From a virus, in the IMG/VR virus record IMGVR_UViG_3300045993_000634, positions 1 to 46,124 of that record: a stretch of DNA of 46,124 nt. One strand, written 5' to 3'. The notes beneath the pieces are model-generated. The model worked only from the letters and a program-made list of their open reading frames with translations, made no database searches and was not told where the DNA came from. Below are positions 39,675 to 45,743 of the stretch, piece by piece. Every line of letters starts with the position of its first letter. Position 1 is the first letter of the stretch. The position numbers were made by a program, and so were the translations under genes.

Positions 39675-40384
39675 TGCGCCACACTGGCACGCACAGCAGC
39701 GATATAACGATCCGGCTTGTTATGATCGGAACTTGGCGCGTAGATCGGGATCGCCTGTTCAACGGTCGTTAACCCCCGCTCTACATAGCGCCGTTTGATA
39801 TAGGCACACCAATCCGTTAAACTCGCCTCCCATGTGATGTACCACGCCCATCCGCCGCTCTCTTTCGCCTGACGCCCTTCCCCACGCCGCATGTTGCCCC
39901 AATTGCGCGTATGCACAGCAGCCCCATCGGTTCCGTAGCTGCTCTCGTGCTGAAAGAACGCCAACGCCACGGCGGGATCAATGCCAGCATTGACACAGAT
40001 CAGGTAGAGCGTAGTGGCATTGATCGCAGGGCTGTGGGCGTCGTGCAGCGCCCGTGCAAAGCGGACTGGGGTGATACGGGGCGCGTGAAGAAACGTCAGA
40101 GGGAGAAGAGGTTTGGGCGCTGCAACGACCCACGCGAGTGAGGCATAGGCATCTATCGAATGGGGTTGACCTTGGGGCGGCGTATAGCTGGTAACGTGTC
40201 CCCAGGCGCGTGTTTGGCGGGCCGGTTCGGGCGTGGTCGGATCGTCGTAGCCAACAATCAGATCGCCGTCAACAGTCAGATCAGTAATGAGCAGGGTATC
40301 ACGCGCCACGGCGGCCAGCACTAAGCCAGTGAGGCGTGGCTGACTGCGGAGATTCAGGCTTGATGCTTTGACGATGTAGCGCAA
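39653..40384 (-). CDS. Endolysin: SH3-like domain plus lysozyme-like glucosaminidase domain
   Basis: The TTG start at 40384 is supported by GGGAGG nine bases upstream. The 243-residue enzyme has an N-terminal SH3b-type cell-wall-binding domain (residues about 3-67, YIVKASSLNLRSQPRLTG, then TRAWGHVTSY). The C-terminal domain of the glucosaminidase/lysozyme superfamily (about 105-240) has the catalytic Glu147 in FFQHESSYGT, then NWGNMRRGEG and WEASLTDWCAYIKRRYVER. It should cut host peptidoglycan. It is the first gene of the late operon, whereas most siphophages place lysis genes last. An SH3b domain suggests a wall-binding type of lysin. Confidence 0.82.
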   Translation of the reverse strand: MRYIVKASSLNLRSQPRLTGLVLAAVARDTLLITDLTVDGDLIVGYDDPTTPEPARQTRAWGHVTSYTPPQGQPHSIDAYASLAWVVAAPKPLLPLTFLHAPRITPVRFARALHDAHSPAINATTLYLICVNAGIDPAVALAFFQHESSYGTDGAAVHTRNWGNMRRGEGRQAKESGGWAWYITWEASLTDWCAYIKRRYVERGLTTVEQAIPIYAPSSDHNKPDRYIAAVRASVAQWQQETV

Positions 40385-40493
40385 GAAAATAGCCTCCCAA
40401 ACCAGTAGTAATCTACTAGCTCAGGAAGCTCGGCACATCTAGTATAGCCGATCTGTCAAGGATACGATAGGTAGGCATGCTACAATGTTAGGC

Positions 40494-40545
40494 AAACCCC
40501 ACGCGGCTCAGGCAAGCTCGGCAGCACCCTGACAGCGTGGGGTTT
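40494..40545. other. Large hairpin with a perfect 11-bp stem
   Basis: AAACCCCACGC (40494-40504) pairs exactly with GCGTGGGGTTT (40535-40545). The 30-base loop contains a further TCAGG/CCTGA pair (40508-40512 and 40528-40532) and a GCAAGCTCGGCAGC core. It can act as a bidirectional terminator because T3 or A3 runs flank it, as a structured RNA leader, or as a cruciform DNA site. Confidence 0.6.
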
Positions 40546-40555
40546 CGATGTAGTT

Positions 40556-40573
40556 TGTGTACCATGGTACACA
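40556..40573. promoter_or_regulatory. Perfect copy of the ACCATGGT palindrome
   Basis: TGTGTACCATGGTACACA is a perfect 18-bp palindrome and the best of four related copies (6048, 10892, 43104). It is placed between the late and early promoters, where a phage repressor site is expected. Confidence 0.78.
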
Positions 40574-40658
40574 CGGGGATTATTTATGTGTCGTATTATC
40601 GGTGTAAACGACCGTATCGCCTAGGCTTAAAAAGTGCAATGTCACTTTTAATTCCCCC

Positions 40659-40687
40659 TTGCGATCCTAACGTATCCGTGATACACT
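40659..40687 (+). promoter_or_regulatory. Promoter of the Cro-like gene
   Basis: TTGCGA (40659-40664), a 17-base spacer, then TACACT (40682-40687). Operator O1 TAACGTATCCGTGA (40668-40681) fills the spacer, and O2 TAACGGATGCGTTA (40697-40710) lies between the -10 and the ribosome site GGAG (40711-40714). Confidence 0.74.
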
Positions 40688-40696
40688 GGCAATCAG

Positions 40697-40710
40697 TAAC
40701 GGATGCGTTA
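40697..40710. promoter_or_regulatory. Operator O2 of the Cro-like regulator
   Basis: TAACGGATGCGTTA, the reverse of TAACGCATCCGTTA, matches the TAACG-N4-CGTTA consensus shared with O1 (40668-40681), O3 (40954-40967) and O4 (40979-40992). Confidence 0.7.
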
Positions 40711-40720
40711 GGAGCCTACC

Positions 40721-40948
40721 ATGAACACGATAGCCCTTATCAACAACCTCTTCGACCATATCAAGGAACAGCATGCCCTCCCTTCTGATTCTGCATTAGC
40801 ACGACATATTGGCGTTCCTGATATGTACATCTGGCGTTGGCGGCGGGGCGAGTTCGGTACGAGCACTGACGTACTGGCTCCGCTACTTATCACATACGGC
40901 CCAACCATTCCCCGGTCAGATCTGACTCCTGCTCAAATTGCCGCTTGA
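40721..40948 (+). CDS. Cro/CI-like helix-turn-helix regulator
   Basis: The 75-residue protein has ALINNLFDHIKEQHALPSDS and then the helix-turn-helix SALARHIGVPDMYIWRWRRG (residues about 24-43), where the recognition helix follows Val-Pro-Asp. It is of Cro size and lacks a C-terminal dimer/cleavage domain, so it is more like Cro than CI. Its start is preceded by two operators and its end overlaps the -35 of the next promoter, which also carries two. This points to autoregulation and to control of the early plus-strand operon. Confidence 0.83.
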   Translation: MNTIALINNLFDHIKEQHALPSDSALARHIGVPDMYIWRWRRGEFGTSTDVLAPLLITYGPTIPRSDLTPAQIAA

Positions 40949-40993
40949 CAGTCTAACGTTTACGTTATATACTAGCTATAACGTAAACGTTAG
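40945..40993 (+). promoter_or_regulatory. Early promoter with double operator O3-O4
   Basis: TTGACA (40945-40950), a 17-base spacer, then TATACT (40968-40973), overlapping the end of the regulator gene. A perfect 17-bp inverted repeat with a 7-base spacer (40953-40969 and 40977-40993) holds O3 TAACGTTTACGTTA (40954-40967) and O4 TAACGTAAACGTTA (40979-40992). These repeat the operators at 40668 and 40697. Confidence 0.87.
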
Positions 40994-41019
40994 TTATTTA
41001 GTTTGACAGGAGCCACCCA

Positions 41020-41343
41020 ATGACCACCACCGAAATCACCTACAGCCCAGAAACCAACGACTACACCTGCTTCATCGATGGCGAGTGCATCGGCTTCACC
41101 AAAAGCCACGTTGCAGGCGAAATCCTGATCAACCAGAAACTCGGCAACCATCCGGTCGTCGCGCAGAACATCGGCATGCAGATCGCACAGTTGGCCGTGC
41201 AGTATGGCAAAGAGACCAGCGAAGCCAGCCGCAAAGCCATCAAGACCGAGGCCAAGCGCCTGATGGCCATCCGCGATGGGATTGAATACAGCGTGTTTGA
41301 GCAGGGCTATCAAGAGTATCGCGCTCAGCAGCGAGCGGCGTAG
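41020..41343 (+). CDS. Early hypothetical protein
   Basis: The 107-residue protein starts behind CAGGAGCC and is the first gene of the early operon. It has a beta strand start (TEITYSPETNDYTCFIDGEC) and a helical remainder (AGEILINQKLGNHPVVAQNI, then EASRKAIKTEAKRLM and YSVFEQGYQEYRAQQ). No family is recognised. Tight operator control means high early expression, as for anti-host or anti-defence proteins, but nothing specific is shown. Confidence 0.65.
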   Translation: MTTTEITYSPETNDYTCFIDGECIGFTKSHVAGEILINQKLGNHPVVAQNIGMQIAQLAVQYGKETSEASRKAIKTEAKRLMAIRDGIEYSVFEQGYQEYRAQQRAA

Positions 41344-41357
41344 GGGAACGGTGGGTG

Positions 41358-41381
41358 AGATGGGTGGGATGCCGCCCATCT
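41358..41381 (+). other. Hairpin upstream of the RecT-like gene
   Basis: AGATGGGTGG (41358-41367), loop GATG, then CCGCCCATCT (41372-41381) pairs with one G-T. It lies right after the stop at 41343 and before the RecT-like gene at 41436. Without a T-run it may attenuate or protect the transcript. Confidence 0.5.
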
Positions 41382-41435
41382 TACTACAAGCATTCGTAGT
41401 GGTCAAATCTTAACAAACCGGAAGGAACCAAAGCG

Positions 41436-42227
41436 ATGACACAGCTTACCCGCTACACCCCAGCGCAAGAAGCGCCGGATATGGATCTCGCCACCCTTGG
41501 CAGTGTGTTGGTCAAATCGAAGTATTTCTCTGATACCACCGAAGCCGCACAGGCGATTGTCAAGGTATTGGCCGGGCGCGAGATGGGAATCGGGCCAATT
41601 GCCTCGATGACCGGAATCTACATCGTGAAGAACCGCGTCACAATGGGCGCAAACCTGATCGCGGCCCAGATCAAGCGCCACCCAATCTACGATTATCAGG
41701 TTGTCTCACTCACCGATAAAGGCTGTGAACTAGCCTTCTATGAGAAGCGCGGCGCACAACGTGTTGAGATTGGCCGATCCGCATTCAGTCAGGCCGATGC
41801 GCAGGCCGCTGGCCTCACTGGCTCAGACACCTACAAGAAGTTCCCCCGCAATATGTACTTCTCACGCGCCCTCACCAATGGCGCACGCTGGTACACGCCG
41901 GATGTGTTCGGCGGAGCACCCGTCTACACCCCCGACGAACTCGGTGGCGTTGCCGATCAAGAAGCGCAGTACATCCCACCAACCGTGCAAGCCAACGTCA
42001 CGACGGGCGAAGTAGCCAACCCAACGCCGCTCACGAAGCGCGAGAAGCTCTTGGCGCGCATTGCCGAGGTCGAGGCGGAAGCCGAAAGCGCCGGGGTAGC
42101 GAGGAACCCAGTTAAGCCACTCGATCAGATGAACGACGGGGAGTTGCTTGATTATGGCGTGGATTTGCGCCGCTCAATTGATATTGAGTTGTCATTGCGA
42201 CAGACGCCGCAAGCCGTGCCCGCCTAA
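41436..42227 (+). CDS. RecT-family single-strand annealing protein
   Basis: The 263-residue protein carries the RecT-like core. It has SVLVKSKYFSDTTEAAQAIV, then GREMGIGPIASMTGIYIVKN, VTMGANLIAAQIKRHP and YDYQVV. A G-S-F-x-x-DAQAAGL stretch, KKFPRNMYFSRALTNGARWY and VFGGAPVYTPDELG follow. The C-terminal 80 residues are variable and charged. Such proteins anneal complementary strands in phage recombination. No exonuclease partner is adjacent; the VRR-NUC protein at 2844 may serve. It is followed by a strong hairpin. Confidence 0.87.
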   Translation: MTQLTRYTPAQEAPDMDLATLGSVLVKSKYFSDTTEAAQAIVKVLAGREMGIGPIASMTGIYIVKNRVTMGANLIAAQIKRHPIYDYQVVSLTDKGCELAFYEKRGAQRVEIGRSAFSQADAQAAGLTGSDTYKKFPRNMYFSRALTNGARWYTPDVFGGAPVYTPDELGGVADQEAQYIPPTVQANVTTGEVANPTPLTKREKLLARIAEVEAEAESAGVARNPVKPLDQMNDGELLDYGVDLRRSIDIELSLRQTPQAVPA

Positions 42228-42233
42228 CACGAC

Positions 42234-42263
42234 AAAGCCCCTGCCGAGCAAGCAAGGGGCTTT
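42234..42263 (+). terminator. Hairpin after the RecT-like gene, possible terminator
   Basis: AAAGCCCCT (42234-42242) and AGGGGCTTT (42255-42263) form a perfect 9-bp stem with a 12-base loop. A short TTT run is the only T-rich tail, so it may be weak or two-way. Confidence 0.55.
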
Positions 42264-42292
42264 GGAATGGAACCGAAATAGAACGATGCACC

Positions 42293-42322
42293 GACAGGGT
42301 AGCACACACGACCTACCCTGTC
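42293..42322. promoter_or_regulatory. Perfect 10-bp inverted repeat before the zinc-finger gene
   Basis: GACAGGGTAG (42293-42302) and CTACCCTGTC (42313-42322) are separated by CACACACGAC. They lie just upstream of AAAGGAACC and the ATG at 42338. This could be a regulator site or an RNA hairpin that masks the ribosome site. Confidence 0.6.
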
Positions 42323-42337
42323 AAGAAAGGAACCGAG

Positions 42338-43102
42338 ATGTTTGAACCACTGGAAGCGCCGATGAAGGATTACATGACCGCTGACTTGCCCGTTGTGGCG
42401 GATTTCCGCGAGTTGGATGGCACAACGTATCACGAACTGCACTTGATCGTGAAGCGCCATCCGGGCGGCCACGCCGGAGTCTATTGTCTGGGCAAGGATT
42501 GGCCGCAGACCATGGCCGCGCAATTGGCCTACTACCTCGTGATCAACCGCTCCTTGATGGAGCAGGTCACGGGGCAGGCGGAAGCGATTGATGAGTTAGT
42601 TGGCGACCGTGATGCACTACTCGGGGATAGCCTGAAGCATCGCACATTGACCGATTCGGCAGTGGCGCTCAGTGCTGAGAACTTGGCATTGCGTCGTCAG
42701 GCCGATGTCGCACACGCCGAGAATGACGCACTTCGCGTGGCCATCGCCGCGCTGCAATCGGAACTCGTTCGGGCGATTGATGGCCAAAAGAGCGACCTCG
42801 ATCTCATTAGCGACTCCTTGGCGATTGCTAGCCGCCCACAGCCCAACGAGGCCACGCCGATTGTTTGTCGTTACGCTGGCTGTGATGATGAGTTTAAGAC
42901 GACCAGCGGGCGCGGGTCGCACGAAAAGCGGCTGCACGGTGCGGTGTGGCAATCGGCCCCGCTGCCCATCGTGTCCATCGACTCGACATGGCGCTGTGGC
43001 GTGTGCTACTCCGACGCCTTTGCGCAGAGCGTGGCGCATCCGGATCGGTGCATTCGTTGCGCCAAGATGAGCATGAATGGCCACGCCCTGGAAGCCGCCT
43101 AA
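42338..43102 (+). CDS. Coiled-coil protein with a C2H2-type zinc finger and a CxxC zinc ribbon
   Basis: The 254-residue protein has an N-terminal alpha/beta region and a coiled coil (about residues 78-160). Residues 177-200 hold C177, C182, H195 and H200, in which the GCDDEF and SGRGSHEKRLH stretches closely follow the eukaryote-like C2H2 pattern. Then come paired C220/C223 and C238/C241 (CGVC and CIRC). Bacterial and phage C2H2 proteins of this kind bind DNA. It lies between RecT and the replicative ATPase, so a role in replication or recombination is probable. The stop is two bases before copy 4 of the palindrome. Confidence 0.7.
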   Translation: MFEPLEAPMKDYMTADLPVVADFRELDGTTYHELHLIVKRHPGGHAGVYCLGKDWPQTMAAQLAYYLVINRSLMEQVTGQAEAIDELVGDRDALLGDSLKHRTLTDSAVALSAENLALRRQADVAHAENDALRVAIAALQSELVRAIDGQKSDLDLISDSLAIASRPQPNEATPIVCRYAGCDDEFKTTSGRGSHEKRLHGAVWQSAPLPIVSIDSTWRCGVCYSDAFAQSVAHPDRCIRCAKMSMNGHALEAA

Positions 43103-43103
43103 A

Positions 43104-43121
43104 AGTGAACCATGGTACACA
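43104..43121. promoter_or_regulatory. Copy 4 of the ACCATGGT palindrome, covering a start codon
   Basis: AGTGAACCATGGTACACA is identical to copy 2 (10892). Here its centre contains the ATG (43112-43114) of the helicase-like gene, so protein binding would block both transcription and, if the RNA folds, translation. Confidence 0.74.
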
Positions 43122-44950
43122 AACCTATGGCTACAGCACCAATTAACCTACAACAAGAGCGGGCGAAGCGCGCAGCCCCCATTGCCGCCAACCCGCTTGA
43201 GTTACCGTCCGACCCCGATGCGGAACAGGCCTGCATCGGGTCGATCCTGCTCAACCGTGAGGCAATCATCGCGGTCAAAGATTGGCTACTGCCGGAGCGG
43301 TTCCACTTAGCCAAGCATCGCCAAATCTACGAGGCCGCGCTGGCGTTAGTCGCCAATGGCGTGCCGCCTGATATCCGCACCGTGTCGTCCGAGTTGCGGG
43401 TACGTGGGCAGCTTGAGGCAGTAGGCGGCATCCTCTACCTGAATGAACTGATCCAGAGTGCGCCAACGAGCTACCACATTGCGCACTATGCCGAATCGGT
43501 AGACCGTACCGGCTGGCAGCGTGAACTCATTCGGGCCGCCAGCAAGTTAATAGCAACCGCCTACGCAAATGCCGATCAGGCCGCTGCTGAGATTGAGGCC
43601 ATCACCACCGTGGCCGCGAACCGACGCCACCACGCGGTGCGCATCTTCCACATTAGCGAACTCTGGGCAGAACAGTTCCCCCCGCTCCAAATCTTGATTG
43701 AGGGCCTGCTGTACGAAGGCGTGACCCTCTTCTCGGGCAAGCCCAAGATGGGGAAGTCGCTCTTAACCATTGATGTTGGGGCGGCGATTGCAGCAGGCGG
43801 GATGGCGCTTGGCGGCGTGCAGGTCGCTGGCGGGCCGGTGCTGTACCTGTGTTTGGAAGATCCGACCGCTGCGCTTCAGGAGCGGTTGGCCAGCGTGCTG
43901 CATGGCCGTCCCAATATCCCCTTCTACTACCAAACGCAATGGCCTGCGCTCGATAGCGGTGGCCTCTCCGCAATCCAAGGCTGGCTCGACGAGCATGAGG
44001 ACGCCAAGTTGATCGTGATCGACACGTTGGCCAGCATCGCCCCGGCCCCTGATGCCCGAAAGACGAGCTATCAGGCCGATTACGATTCGCTCAAGCACCT
44101 CCAGCGCATCGCGGCCAAGCGTCCCGGCCTGAGCATTATCGTCAACACACACAGTCGCAAAGCTGGCGCTGATGATGTGCTGGACGAAATATCCGGCACC
44201 ACGGGCAAATCGGGAGCCGTCGATCACGTGTGGGTCATGCGGCGCGTGCGTGGCGAGAACGAGGCTGAACTACACGTGCAGCCCCGACGAGCGGCCTCCA
44301 GCGTGCGAGCGCTCACCTTTGATGAACAACTAATTACGTGGCGAATCGGCGGCGATGCGGAAGCGAGCAAAGCGGCTCGTATGCGCCAAGAACTGCTAGA
44401 GGCGCTGGCTGATGAAGATCTGTGGCCATCAGATCTCGCCTCGCTCCTCGATATGGACACGGAACAGGGCAAGGCCAAGATCCGACAGCAGTGCAGCAAG
44501 CTGCTCAAGGCCAAGTTGGTGGAGAAAATTGAGAAGGGCAAGTATCGGTTAACGCGGTTGGGCCAACAGGAATTAGCCGTTACGTCAAGTGATGAAAATA
44601 AAGATCAACGAGATCGGAAGATCGGAGATCGGAACTCTGCATCTGGCTTTCGGCAGGTGACAGGCTTCGATGAGGCACCGGAACCAATCAACGAAGTTCC
44701 GATCTCCGATCTTCCGATCCACGGCAATCGATCCGAGAACACAACCGACATTGCCGCCAAGGAAAGCGCCATTGATGGCGTCCTAAAGCCCATTGCGCCC
44801 CAACAGCGCTTCTTTGTGCGCATCCAGATTAACAGCAATAAGGCATCTGACCAAGCCAAAGCGCGCCTAACGTGTGAACAGGCCGGAGTCGACTACCGCG
44901 CACTCTACCGCCTGATACGGGGCCACGAGCCGCCAGAGCAGGCCGAATAG
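43112..44950 (+). CDS. Replicative ATPase: DnaB-type N-domain, RepA/AAA_25 core and winged helix
   Basis: The 612-residue protein has three domains. Residues about 30-135 match the DnaB N-terminal domain (SDPDAEQACIGSILLNREAI, then LAKHRQIYEAALAL). Residues about 185-390 match a RecA-type AAA_25/RepA ring ATPase with Walker A GKPKMGKS (209-216), VLYLCLEDP and a Walker B LIVIDTLAS. Residues about 405-475 are a winged helix (LLEALADEDLWPSDLASLL, then ILKLRLTRL-like). The last 130 residues are linker and a small C-terminal helix pair. It is a likely helicase or loader. The ATG at 43112 has no clear Shine-Dalgarno site; an in-frame ATG at 43127 is an alternative. Iterons lie in its linker. Confidence 0.82.
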   Translation: MVHKPMATAPINLQQERAKRAAPIAANPLELPSDPDAEQACIGSILLNREAIIAVKDWLLPERFHLAKHRQIYEAALALVANGVPPDIRTVSSELRVRGQLEAVGGILYLNELIQSAPTSYHIAHYAESVDRTGWQRELIRAASKLIATAYANADQAAAEIEAITTVAANRRHHAVRIFHISELWAEQFPPLQILIEGLLYEGVTLFSGKPKMGKSLLTIDVGAAIAAGGMALGGVQVAGGPVLYLCLEDPTAALQERLASVLHGRPNIPFYYQTQWPALDSGGLSAIQGWLDEHEDAKLIVIDTLASIAPAPDARKTSYQADYDSLKHLQRIAAKRPGLSIIVNTHSRKAGADDVLDEISGTTGKSGAVDHVWVMRRVRGENEAELHVQPRRAASSVRALTFDEQLITWRIGGDAEASKAARMRQELLEALADEDLWPSDLASLLDMDTEQGKAKIRQQCSKLLKAKLVEKIEKGKYRLTRLGQQELAVTSSDENKDQRDRKIGDRNSASGFRQVTGFDEAPEPINEVPISDLPIHGNRSENTTDIAAKESAIDGVLKPIAPQQRFFVRIQINSNKASDQAKARLTCEQAGVDYRALYRLIRGHEPPEQAE

Positions 44951-44971
44951 AGTTCCGATCCACGGATCGGA
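44612..44971. other. Candidate replication origin: eight GATCGGA heptamers
   Basis: Three direct copies of GATCGGA lie at 44612-44618, 44620-44626 and 44627-44633. Three reverse copies (TCCGATC) lie at 44698-44704, 44705-44711 and 44713-44719. One inverted pair is at 44954-44960 and 44965-44971. The first two groups make a perfect 24-base inverted repeat (44612-44635 and 44696-44719) around 60 bases. The groups lie inside the helicase linker and just after its stop. Lambda and other phages also keep origin iterons in a replication gene. Confidence 0.65.
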
Positions 44972-45041
44972 TTAGTTTTAGCCCGCCTGGGGTGGGACTA
45001 TCAAGACACAACTCTGATTCTGGTTCGTTTTCAACCCCTCT

Positions 45042-45074
45042 TATACCCCCCCTATATATACATGGGGGGGTATA
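45042..45074. other. C7/G7 hairpin with an AT-rich loop
   Basis: TATACCCCCCC (45042-45052) pairs perfectly with GGGGGGGTATA (45064-45074) over TATATATACAT. With the AT-rich stretch before it (44971-45041) it could be an unwinding or control element of the origin, or an operator for the following genes. Confidence 0.55.
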
Positions 45075-45099
45075 GAGATACACGAAGTCGGATAGAACG

Positions 45100-45363
45100 A
45101 TGCAAGAACCAACAATGAAAGCCTACGCAATTGATCACGACGGCTGCTACTGGCTAGCTCATGCGCCAACCGCCGCAATCGCCAAGGGGTTGCTTTTGGC
45201 TCGTGAAGGCTTCACCCGCCCGCTGCGCTGCCGACGCTGGCCAGAACTGGATCGCGCCTGGGGCGATACTGAGTTACAGGCATGGGGCGTGCCTGGGCTA
45301 CGCGATTGGGAATGCGGCAACATTATTGGCACGCCAGCGCCGTTTGAGCAGGTGCGGCCATGA
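45100..45363 (+). CDS. Hypothetical protein before the methyltransferase
   Basis: The 87-residue protein starts at 45100, but an ATG at 45115 is equally possible. It reads KAYAIDHDGCYWLAHAPTAA, then RCRRWPELDRAWGDTELQAW, with two cysteines near the ends. Nothing further is recognised. It overlaps the next gene by ATGA. Confidence 0.58.
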   Translation: MQEPTMKAYAIDHDGCYWLAHAPTAAIAKGLLLAREGFTRPLRCRRWPELDRAWGDTELQAWGVPGLRDWECGNIIGTPAPFEQVRP

Positions 45364-45743
45364 CCACCAAAAGCAACCTCTCCGCTATCTATCAGAAGCT
45401 CCTGAGCGATGCCCAGAAGCTGCCCAGGCACGATCACGCCACCACCCTCCGCAATGGCGCACGCATCGCCCTGCGCTTGCGCAACGGCGTGCAGACCGTC
45501 ACCTTTTCACGCAGCGATGTGGAAGTTGGCGAGATTGAGTTAGCGACGTTCCAGAAGCATTGCAGTATCCCCAGCCACGCAAGGCGCATTCCGGCAGAGG
45601 GCCAGGGCGAGCGCAACGAGGGCGGGCGACTACGGCGCTACGTGGCCTATCGCTGGTCGCTTGTGCCGGAAACCCAAGCCCAATTTGCCCTGCCACCAGG
45701 GGCGCGCAATAACGACGAAGAGTTGTTTCCAGAGGAAGCGTGA
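45360..45743 (+). CDS. Hypothetical protein coupled to the methyltransferase
   Basis: The 127-residue product overlaps its neighbours (ATGA at 45360 and TGATG at 45741-45745). It has a helical head (TTKSNLSAIYQKLLSDAQKL), then strands (ARIALRLRNGVQTVTFSRSD) and a basic middle. An acidic tail (NNDEELFPEEA) ends it. No family is recognised. Coupling to the methyltransferase is the only hint. Confidence 0.6.
   Translation: MTTKSNLSAIYQKLLSDAQKLPRHDHATTLRNGARIALRLRNGVQTVTFSRSDVEVGEIELATFQKHCSIPSHARRIPAEGQGERNEGGRLRRYVAYRWSLVPETQAQFALPPGARNNDEELFPEEA

Larger units (their letters stand above)
40385..40720. promoter_or_regulatory. Divergent control region between late and early operons
   Basis: This 336-base gap holds the switch. 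Working left to right it has a minus-strand TATACT (-10-like, 40446-40441) and TTGACA (40459-40454), which are too close together to form one promoter. Then comes a strong hairpin (40494-40545), a perfect 18-bp palindrome (40556-40573), and an AAAAGTG/CACTTTT hairpin (about 40630-40648). The plus-strand promoter and operators before the Cro-like gene complete it. No tRNA or frame over 25 codons was seen in it. Confidence 0.7.
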
